A stretch of DNA of 64,000 nt from Caballeronia turbans (GTDB taxonomy: Bacteria > Pseudomonadota > Gammaproteobacteria > Burkholderiales > Burkholderiaceae). Where the stretch lies: positions 248,001 to 312,000 of the forward strand of contig FCOD02000003.1 of NCBI GenBank assembly GCA_001544655.2, in the 5' to 3' direction. Of the stretch, positions 57,703 to 64,000 are shown piece by piece; the first letter of the stretch is position 1; every line of letters starts with the position of its first letter. The notes beneath the pieces are model-generated. The model searched no databases and was not told where the DNA came from. It saw only the letters and a list, made by a program, of their open reading frames with translations. The position numbers and the translations under genes are program-made.

Positions 57703-58713
57703 ATGACGATGCTCTTCCTCGAACTCGCGTTGATGCTTGCGATCATTCTGATCGCGTCAGAGCTATTCACGAACGCGCTCGAACATCTGGGCGAACGGCT
57801 CGGTATATCCGAAGGCGTGACCGGGTCGCTGTTCGCGGCGGTCGGCACGGCGTTGCCGGAAACGACGGTGCCTATCATCGCGCTGCTCGGCGGCACACCG
57901 AGCCGTGCGATCAATGAAGAGATCGGCGTCGGCGCGATTCTCGGCGCACCGCTCATGCTCGCGACGCTTTCCACTTGCCTGATGACGGTCGCGATTCTCA
58001 AGTCGCGCGGCTTGCGCGGGCGGATCACGCCGGAGCGCAGCGGGTTCACGCGCGATCTCAACTTCTTTTTGTTCGCCTTCCTGATTGCGTGCGCCGCGAT
58101 GTTCGTGCCGCATCACGCGTGGCAGGTGCGTGCGGTGTTTGCGGCGGGTCTGGTCGGGGTGTACGTCGTTTATGTGATTTCGACGTTCAGGGCTTCGGCG
58201 AAGCTCGTCGAGGGCGGGCATGGGACGGAAGCGCCTGAGGCGCTGTTCGTGTCGCGTGCCGGGCTGAAGACGACATTCGGCACGATCATGCTGCAGTTTC
58301 TCGTCGGTATCGTGTTGCTCGTCGGCGGCGCGAAAGGGTTCATTCACGGCGTTGAAGGCGTGTCGCATGCGTTGGGGATTTCACCGCTGTTGCTGTCGCT
58401 CATCATCATTCCGATTGCCACGGAATTGCCCGAGAAGGTGAACAGCATTCTCTGGGCGCGCAGAGGGAAAGATACGCTCGCGTTCGGCAACATCACCGGG
58501 GCGATGGTGTTTCAAGGGACGTTGCTGCCGGGAATCGGCATCATGCTGACGCCGTGGGAGCCGCGGGTCGAAGTGCTGACTGGCGTGCTGATCACGCTCG
58601 CGGCGGCGGCGTGGCTGCGGTTCAATGCGAAGGAGAATGGGGTGGTGTTGTGGGCGTTGCTCGGCAATGGGGTGCTGTATGCGGCGTATCTCGTGCTGAC
58701 GCTTGGGCGCTGA
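57703..58713 (+). CDS. CaCA-family cation/proton (Ca2+/Mn2+) exchanger
   Basis: This is a 336-residue inner-membrane antiporter with about ten hydrophobic segments. Two alpha-repeats are visible, SLFAAVGTALPETTVPI and IIPIATELPEKVNSI, each with the essential Glu of the calcium/cation antiporter superfamily. A Mn2+-responsive riboswitch lies upstream, so the physiological substrate may be manganese rather than calcium. The ATG at 57703 is near a weak GAGGT. The CRISPR array begins 79 bases after its stop. Confidence 0.88.
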   Translation: MTMLFLELALMLAIILIASELFTNALEHLGERLGISEGVTGSLFAAVGTALPETTVPIIALLGGTPSRAINEEIGVGAILGAPLMLATLSTCLMTVAILKSRGLRGRITPERSGFTRDLNFFLFAFLIACAAMFVPHHAWQVRAVFAAGLVGVYVVYVISTFRASAKLVEGGHGTEAPEALFVSRAGLKTTFGTIMLQFLVGIVLLVGGAKGFIHGVEGVSHALGISPLLLSLIIIPIATELPEKVNSILWARRGKDTLAFGNITGAMVFQGTLLPGIGIMLTPWEPRVEVLTGVLITLAAAAWLRFNAKENGVVLWALLGNGVLYAAYLVLTLGR

Positions 58714-58792
58714 TGTTCGTGTCTTTCGGCGATGCGCGCGCGGATGGGAGTTTTCGGGTTTTTCCTTTCGGGTCATGCGGTTATGATCGAGG
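58714..58792 (+). promoter_or_regulatory. Probable CRISPR leader
   Basis: This 79-base stretch between the exchanger stop and the first repeat contains a T-rich tract (58751-58768). The repeats are intact beside it and decay at the far end, which places the leader and transcription start here. No clear promoter was read. Confidence 0.5.
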
Positions 58793-59610
58793 GGTTCCTC
58801 CGCGTGTGCGGAGATAGACCCCGCGAGCTGATCGCCGATGCGGTACTGCCGCGGGTTCCTCCGCGTGTGCGGAGATAGACCCAGCGGCCGTCATTGCCGC
58901 ACCCTCCGCGCATCGGTTCCTCCGCGTGTGCGGAGATAGACCCATCGCCGACACAGCGGGGCGAAGCCGGTGGCGGTTCCTCCGCGTGTGCGGAGATAGA
59001 CCCCTGAGCGACGAGGATTTCATCATCGCGCTCGAGGTTCCTCCGCGTGTGCGGAGATAGACCTTACGCAGACCATAAGGGCATGGCGGCATTCCCGGTT
59101 CCTCCGCGTGTGCGGAGATAGACCCTCATGCGCGCTGCTGAGCAACGAGCCGACGCGGGTTCCTCCGCGTGTGCGGAGATAGACCGCCGGCGCCTACGAC
59201 CAGCGGATCCCGAATAGGGGTTCCTCCGCGTGTGCGGAGATAGACCCGATGCGCATCCTGCAAGCGCTCGACGTCGCGCGGTTCCTCCGCGTGTGCGGAG
59301 ATAGACCCGGCGGCCGCGCGCCGACGATTGCTCTCCGGCGGGTTCCTCCGCGTGTGCGGAGATAGCCCCTGGTTTGCCCAGACGAAGCGCAGCACCGAGG
59401 ACGTTCCTCCGCGCGTGCGGAGATAGACCCTACGCGCCGGCGGCAAACAGTGACGCGATGGCAGTTCCTCCGCGTGCGTGGAGATAGACCTAATCACGCT
59501 CATTTGCCGCAAATCTCGAACGGCTTCCTCCGCATACACAGAGATACACCCAATCGCGGCCGCGGCGACTGCATCTGCCGCAGGCTCCTCCGCGAACGCG
59601 GAGACAGACC
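58793..59610 (+). CRISPR. Orphan type I-E-like CRISPR array (14 repeats, 13 spacers)
   Basis: Fourteen 28-base repeats alternate with 32- or 33-base spacers (about 61-base period). The repeat begins GGTTCCTCCGCG and ends GGAGATAGACC; a following C is mostly shared, so a 29-base repeat is possible. It forms a 6-bp hairpin (CTCCGC-GTGT-GCGGAG) and resembles the E. coli type I-E repeat in length, hairpin and ending, which makes the plus strand the crRNA strand with a 5' handle like AUAGACCC. Repeats 1-9 are identical. Repeat starts: 58793, 58854, 58915, 58975, 59036, 59097, 59158, 59219, 59280, 59341, 59402, 59463, 59523, 59583. No cas gene is in the window. Confidence 0.95.
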
Positions 59611-59670
59611 CGGCGAGGAACTCGCCAGGACCACCGTCAAGGACCATCCCCGGCCCCTGCGGACCCTAAA

Positions 59671-59697
59671 AAACAAAATGCCCGCCGAAGCGGGCAT
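59671..59697 (-). terminator. Rho-independent terminator of the glycan operon
   Basis: On the minus strand a perfect 8-bp stem (59697-59690 with 59685-59678) and a four-base loop are followed by TTTGTTTTTT. It lies about 105 bases after the methyltransferase gene and closes the leftward operon. Confidence 0.85.
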
Positions 59698-59801
59698 CCA
59701 AGAGCGAAGCAGCGCGCCAAAACATCAGCGCGTCTTTCTTGTTGTTCTTGTTCAGATTATCGGCACGCGAGGCGCTAACTTTAGCGAAACCTTGCCGTCC
59801 G

Positions 59802-60659
59802 TCAGTCGACGATGTAGATCGCGCGCCGATAAAACTCGCCGATGTGCTGATCCAGCGCGTACGGCGCGAGCGCGTCGGCGAAGAGTCGCAGTTCGCGTTC
59901 TCCATGCTCCCCGTTGAGCGCCTCGATGACGTCCTTGCCGAGATCGGCATAAGCGATCGGCGCGTCCGGTGTCTTTGTCGCATAAGCCACATCGCGAATG
60001 CGCCAGCCGGCATCGGTCAGCAGCTTCGATACATAGGCGAGACGCTCGGCATCCGTCGCGCCCGGCTGCAGCGGATGCGACTTGTCACCCCACAAGTTGC
60101 AACCGAGCTGAAACACGAGCGAGCGCGCCGCGCTGCGAAGCTTCTTCAGATAAGCAACCGCATACGCAGGAAAGTCATGCGCGCCAGTCACATGCTCCCG
60201 GTCGAAGTCCGCGCCCGCGTGATGCAGCACGTTCAAGTGCAGAAGCACGTCGATGTCCGACAGCTTGTCGAGACCGTCGAACGGAAGCGCCTCGTGATGC
60301 ACATCGACATTGCCGATCGAAAAGGCATCGCCGAGTTCGCCCAGGAACTTCGCATGTTCGGCGTTCGCTTCGATCGCCGTCACACGCGCATCCGGATATG
60401 CATGCGCGATCGTGTACGTGAAGAAGCCGGTGTTCGCGCCGAAGTCGGCCCAGCGTTCGCCGGCCCGAGGCGCGCGATGCGCGAGGATCCAGTCCAGACG
60501 GTTACGGTCGCCGCGCCACTGGCTCTGGATGGTCTCCTGATAGCCGAGCGTGCTCGCGACGAAGTCGGGGATCGTCTGATACCCCGAGTGCTTGGAGACT
60601 TCGCCGTAAAGTCGAGCAAGCCGCTCCTTGACTGCGATCGTGCCAGAGGTCATTTCCAT
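59802..60659 (-). CDS. SAM-dependent methyltransferase of the glycan operon
   Basis: This is a 285-residue class I methyltransferase. Motif I is WADFGANTGFFTYTIAH, the acidic loop is TAIEANAEH and the later motif is DVLLHLNVLHHAG. It resembles glycan- or lipid-modifying methyltransferases. The start overlaps the ATP-grasp stop by ten bases; a second ATG (60653) overlaps it as ATGA. AAGGAA precedes the first ATG. It is the last gene of the leftward operon. Confidence 0.8.
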   Translation of the reverse strand: MEMTSGTIAVKERLARLYGEVSKHSGYQTIPDFVASTLGYQETIQSQWRGDRNRLDWILAHRAPRAGERWADFGANTGFFTYTIAHAYPDARVTAIEANAEHAKFLGELGDAFSIGNVDVHHEALPFDGLDKLSDIDVLLHLNVLHHAGADFDREHVTGAHDFPAYAVAYLKKLRSAARSLVFQLGCNLWGDKSHPLQPGATDAERLAYVSKLLTDAGWRIRDVAYATKTPDAPIAYADLGKDVIEALNGEHGERELRLFADALAPYALDQHIGEFYRRAIYIVD

Positions 60660-61798
60660 AGTTCCTTGTAAAAGATTCGCCAGCTATCGCTCGCGAGATA
60701 GACGTCGCCCGCCAGAGCGCGCAGCGCAGCGCCCGCGAGGCGCATCTCGCTGCCATAGCGATGTACGATCGTCCGGCGCCGGCGCCACGTGTTCACGATG
60801 CCGCCCGTCCAGAGGTAGGTGGCGTTGCGTGCCCGCGAGAGGCGCCGGCTTTGATAGGCGCTTGCATCTTCTGTCGCCCAGTCGCCCACGAAGGCTTCGA
60901 CGATGCCGCAGTCGTGGTTCAGGCACAGGTCGAGCGGGCCCCAGGGACGGGGATTCATTTCGATGAAGTACGCGCCGTCCTCGCCGACGATGCATTCGAT
61001 CATCGCGAAGCCGAAATAGCCGCATTGCGAAAGCGTTTGCCGAAGCCTGACGCCGGCGGCGCTCTCGTGAAAATCGGCGGTACGGGCGAGCACGATCGAC
61101 TTGCCGCCCGGCTGTTGCGCGAGGTTCTCCTGCGATGAGCAGAAGACCTCGCCCGTGCGCGCGAAGTAGGCGAGCAGATAGAAGCTGCGTCCCGTCACGA
61201 AGTGCTGGAAGAAGTAGTGCGACGGATCCTCCGCCGCTTTGAAGGCGGCGAGGTCCGCGTCGCTCTTCACGAGCACCGGATAAAGCACCCGCCGGCCCTC
61301 GACGTTGCATTTCGGCTTGGCGACGAACGGCACCACGGCATCGTCGATGCCCGCATACTCGGGCGGTGACGCGACACCGGCGCGCGCGAAGAATTCGGTC
61401 GCGCTCGCCTTGTTGGTGAGTTTCGCGTAGAGCGACGGATCGACGAGCGGCACGCGCACGCCATCGATCGATTCCAGCGCTTCCTTGTGATTCAGAAGGA
61501 AGGTGTTGAAAAATTCGGAGATCGGCACGAGCGTCACCCGGTCGGCGCGATGCCTGGCCTTCGCCTGCTCGATATAACCGCTCAGAAGCGGCACCGAGAG
61601 CGCATCGCTTTCACGCACGGCGACCACGAGTTCGCGATACGCGCTCGAAAGAACCGGATCGGCGGCAGAACGCGCGACCACCGCCGCCCGTTGCCCGAGC
61701 TTGCCGATCGCGCGCAGCAGCGCGAGCACGGCGCGTTCGTTGGTGCCGCTGAAGAGAAGAAAGACGTGCATAGGTCGATCCCGCATGCGTCGAACCAT
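60650..61798 (-). CDS. ATP-grasp protein of the glycan operon
   Basis: This is a 382-residue ATP-grasp ligase-type protein. KLTNKASATEFFARAGV (start of the central domain), PYPVLVKS-like LYPVLVKSD, and IEMNPRPWGP (the metal and ATP site) are visible. It probably joins a carboxylate and an amine or alcohol, for instance adding an amino acid to a sugar. The start could also be the ATG at 61771 (MHVFLLFSG); the first ATG has TAAGGCG before it. It lies six bases after the aminotransferase gene. Confidence 0.78.
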   Translation of the reverse strand: MVRRMRDRPMHVFLLFSGTNERAVLALLRAIGKLGQRAAVVARSAADPVLSSAYRELVVAVRESDALSVPLLSGYIEQAKARHRADRVTLVPISEFFNTFLLNHKEALESIDGVRVPLVDPSLYAKLTNKASATEFFARAGVASPPEYAGIDDAVVPFVAKPKCNVEGRRVLYPVLVKSDADLAAFKAAEDPSHYFFQHFVTGRSFYLLAYFARTGEVFCSSQENLAQQPGGKSIVLARTADFHESAAGVRLRQTLSQCGYFGFAMIECIVGEDGAYFIEMNPRPWGPLDLCLNHDCGIVEAFVGDWATEDASAYQSRRLSRARNATYLWTGGIVNTWRRRRTIVHRYGSEMRLAGAALRALAGDVYLASDSWRIFYKELWK

Positions 61799-61804
61799 TG
61801 CGCC

Positions 61805-62953
61805 TTACGCGTTGCCCTTGCGGATCACGTCCACGACCCGCTCCACATCACGGTCCGCGAGCGCCGGATAGATCGGCAGGCACAACACCTTGCGCGATGC
61901 TTCCTGTGCGTGCGGCAGACGGCTCGGTTGAGCCGAGGGCAGGCCGCGATACATCGGGAAATCCGAAATCAGCGGATAGAAGTAGCGGCGACCGAAGATG
62001 TCGTGATCGCGCAGGCGCTGGTACAACGCATCGCGCGTCAACTTGTAGTCGCCTTCCACAAGCACGGGGAAATACGAGTGATTCGTCGTGCCGGCCGCCA
62101 GGCCGGGCAGCGGCACGATACCGTCGACATCGGCGAGCAACGTGCGATACAGCGCGTCGATCTCCTGACGGCGCGCCAGCGCGCGGTCGATGTGCTGGAG
62201 CTGGAGCAGGCCGAACGCGGCATTGATCTCGCTCATCTTGCCGTTGATGCCGGCCGCGACCACGGTCGTCTCGTTGACGAAGCCGAAGTTCTTCAGATGA
62301 TCGATCCGCTGCTTGACCTTCGCATCCGGACAGACGATCGCGCCGCCCTCGAACGTATTGAAGACTTTTGTCGCGTGGAAGCTCAACACCGACAGGTCGC
62401 CGTGCGTCAGGATACTGCCCGCCTCGTTGCGCACGCCGAACGCGTGCGCGGCGTCGTAGATCACCTTCAGGTTGTAGTTGTCGGCGATGGCCTGGATCGC
62501 TTCGACGTCGCACGGCTGGCCGTAGCAGTGCACCGGCATGATCGCGGTGGTCTGCGGCGTGATGGCGGCTTCGATCTGGCGCGGATCGAGATTCAGCGTG
62601 AGCGGGTCCACGTCGACGAACACCGGCTTGATGCCGTTCCACAGCAGCGAATGCGCGGTCGCGACGAAAGAATACGGCGTCGTGATCACTTCGCCCGTGA
62701 TGCGCAGCGCCTGCAACGCGGTGACGAGACCCATCGTGCCGTTCGAAAACAGCGCGAGGTGCTGGACGCCGAGGTATTCGCACAGCGCCTTTTCGAGTTG
62801 CTGATGAAACGGGCCGCCATTGGTCAGCGTCTTGTTTTCCCAGATCTTCTCGAGGTACGGAACGAATTCTTCGAGCGGCGGCAGGTGTGGCTGCGTGACG
62901 AAGATGCGTTCATCGACGGCGGGTTGCTCGCGAAAGAGAGGAATGGCGCTCAT
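61805..62953 (-). CDS. DegT/DnrJ/EryC1/StrS-family aminotransferase
   Basis: This is a 382-residue PLP enzyme that aminates keto-sugars on nucleotide carriers. The PLP lysine is Lys196 in FHATKVFNTFEGG; Asp167 in IYDAAHAFG binds the pyridine nitrogen. TNGGPFHQQLEKALCEYLG and LFSNGTMGLVTAL are family signatures. The ATG at 62953 follows the glycosyltransferase stop by two bases. It would provide an amino sugar for the glycan made by this operon. Confidence 0.9.
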   Translation of the reverse strand: MSAIPLFREQPAVDERIFVTQPHLPPLEEFVPYLEKIWENKTLTNGGPFHQQLEKALCEYLGVQHLALFSNGTMGLVTALQALRITGEVITTPYSFVATAHSLLWNGIKPVFVDVDPLTLNLDPRQIEAAITPQTTAIMPVHCYGQPCDVEAIQAIADNYNLKVIYDAAHAFGVRNEAGSILTHGDLSVLSFHATKVFNTFEGGAIVCPDAKVKQRIDHLKNFGFVNETTVVAAGINGKMSEINAAFGLLQLQHIDRALARRQEIDALYRTLLADVDGIVPLPGLAAGTTNHSYFPVLVEGDYKLTRDALYQRLRDHDIFGRRYFYPLISDFPMYRGLPSAQPSRLPHAQEASRKVLCLPIYPALADRDVERVVDVIRKGNA

Positions 62954-62955
62954 GA

Positions 62956-64000
62956 TCAACCTTGCGTGGTGGCTGCTGAAGTCGCTGCGGCGGGCGCGGC
63001 GGCGAGAAGTTCGGTATCGAAGGATGCGGCGGGCAGGCCGGCGCACCAGCGCTGCCACATGTGACGAAGCGCATGGCTCATGCTCGTCGCGATCACGTCC
63101 GGACAAAAGCGCGCGGATTGCGAGCAGCGCTCGCGCATGCCGGTGCGCAGGGCGGCGAGCGCATCGACATCGCTCGCGTATGCGACGCTCTTCGCGACGA
63201 ATTCGTCCTTGTCGCGTGCGATAAACGCGTCCAGTCCGACCTGGCTCATCAGGGTGCCGCCCGCGCGGCCCGGCATCGTGTCGCCGAGCAGCGTCAGGGT
63301 CGGCACGCCCATCCACAGCGCATGCAGCGTCGTCGTGCCGCCCGCGTACGGGAACGTGTCGAGACACAGATCGACCTGATGGTGCTGCTGCAGATACACC
63401 GACACATTCGAGCGCTTGTGCAGCGACAGCCGGTTCGCGCCGATGCCTTCCTCCGCAAACCACTTGCTCAGTTCGGCGACGGCGCTGTCGTCGGGCATTG
63501 CGCCCATCAGCATCTTCGAGTCCGGCACGGCATGCAGCACGCGCGCCCACAGCGCGATCACCTCGCGGCGCAACTTCGACACGCGGTTGAAGCTGCCGAA
63601 AGTGACGAAGCCCTTGTGGAGCGCGGGCAGCAGATTGACGGGCGGCGAATTCGGGTCGGGCAGGAACGGCGCGGCCGCCGGCAGAAAGGCGAGTTTCTCG
63701 ACGAACTGGTCGTCGATCGGCGCGAAGTGCGGCGTGCGGTTCGCGAAGTAGTAGTCGATGGCGCCGACGCCCGTCGTCTGCGGATAGCCGATCCACGATG
63801 CCTGGACCGGTGCGGGCTTGCGCGCGAAGGCGCGCAGGCGGTTACGGCCGGTATGCCCCGACAGGTCGATCAGGATATCGATGCCGTCGGCGCGCACTTT
63901 TTCCACGAACGCGTCGTCCGAGACGCCCGAGATCACGTTCCAGCGCGGCGCATGTCCACGCAGACGCTGGGTCGTCGAATCCTCGCGCGCATGAGTGCTG
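62956..64000 (-). CDS. OGT-like (SPINDLY/GT41) glycosyltransferase, C-terminal part
   Basis: This is the C-terminal part of an O-GlcNAc-transferase-like protein; the frame is open at the right edge, so its TPR half lies outside. Visible blocks are DILIDLSGHTGRNRLRAFA, PVQASWIGYPQTTG, GFVTFGSFNRVSKL, LDTFPYAGGTTTLHALWMGV and TLLGDTMPGRAGG, all typical of GT41 catalytic domains. In bacteria such proteins often glycosylate flagellin or other surface proteins. The GTG at 63936 is an internal codon, not the start. Confidence 0.88.
   Translation of the reverse strand, partial: STHAREDSTTQRLRGHAPRWNVISGVSDDAFVEKVRADGIDILIDLSGHTGRNRLRAFARKPAPVQASWIGYPQTTGVGAIDYYFANRTPHFAPIDDQFVEKLAFLPAAAPFLPDPNSPPVNLLPALHKGFVTFGSFNRVSKLRREVIALWARVLHAVPDSKMLMGAMPDDSAVAELSKWFAEEGIGANRLSLHKRSNVSVYLQQHHQVDLCLDTFPYAGGTTTLHALWMGVPTLTLLGDTMPGRAGGTLMSQVGLDAFIARDKDEFVAKSVAYASDVDALAALRTGMRERCSQSARFCPDVIATSMSHALRHMWQRWCAGLPAASFDTELLAAAPAAATSAATTQG

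Noticed and set aside
58781-59647. Minus-strand open frames with repeated GLSPHTRRN / ISAHAEEP / VYLRTRGGT peptides
   Set aside because: These peptides are translations of the CRISPR repeats in three frames. The repeat lacks stop codons, so long open frames arise by chance. They are not proteins.

Overview
The window is high-GC DNA with tightly packed genes, many four-base ATGA start/stop overlaps and a gene set typical of the Burkholderiaceae: metXW, bioAFDB in a row, a RegBA-type redox two-component system, LiuR beside aceK, and 'Gram-negative porin' family proteins. A Paraburkholderia or Caballeronia main chromosome is the best guess. This rests on protein character only; no rRNA or tRNA gene is visible to fix the taxonomy. 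No insertion sequence, integrase or prophage was seen.

Layout. 1-10.4 kb is housekeeping: the end of gatA, gatB, a PPK2 polyphosphate kinase, exonuclease III, an M48 protease with an AmpG-like permease, metX-metW behind a long structured leader, a Phd/ParE-type toxin-antitoxin pair, a HAD phosphatase and argB. 10.5-24.7 kb is sensing and transport: a RegB/RegA pair, a chemoreceptor, a UraA-type permease, a CPA1 Na+/H+ antiporter, an EAL phosphodiesterase, a fused indolepyruvate ferredoxin oxidoreductase and a GST. 24.7-31.9 kb is accessory metabolism: a LacI-isomerase-kinase sugar operon, an unusual acyl-CoA dehydrogenase / PIG-L deacetylase / NodS-like methyltransferase operon, and a BASS-family transporter. 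32-36.5 kb has a small secreted protein, a porin, a nitronate monooxygenase-like enzyme and a fluoroacetate-dehalogenase-like hydrolase. 36.7-44.9 kb is one leftward run of nine genes that begins with bioA-bioF-bioD-bioB and continues through ghrA, mvaB, a YbaK protein, a DUF1289-MaoC fusion and a metallo-hydrolase. 45-58.7 kb has a secreted alpha/beta hydrolase, a YchJ-GST-SDR run, a flavin monooxygenase, the remains of a VapBC-like locus, the leftward liuR-aceK-carbonic anhydrase-thiolase run, a dipeptide-binding protein, and a CaCA-family cation exchanger.

The most notable parts are near the right end. The CaCA exchanger is preceded by a very good match to the yybP-ykoY (Mn2+) riboswitch followed by a candidate terminator, which suggests a manganese-controlled cation exporter. 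Directly after this gene lies a 14-repeat, 13-spacer type I-E-like CRISPR array with no cas gene anywhere in the window. Its repeats decay towards the right, so the leader is on the left. The window ends in a leftward surface- or flagellin-glycan operon (OGT-like glycosyltransferase, DegT aminotransferase, ATP-grasp protein, methyltransferase) that runs off the right edge.
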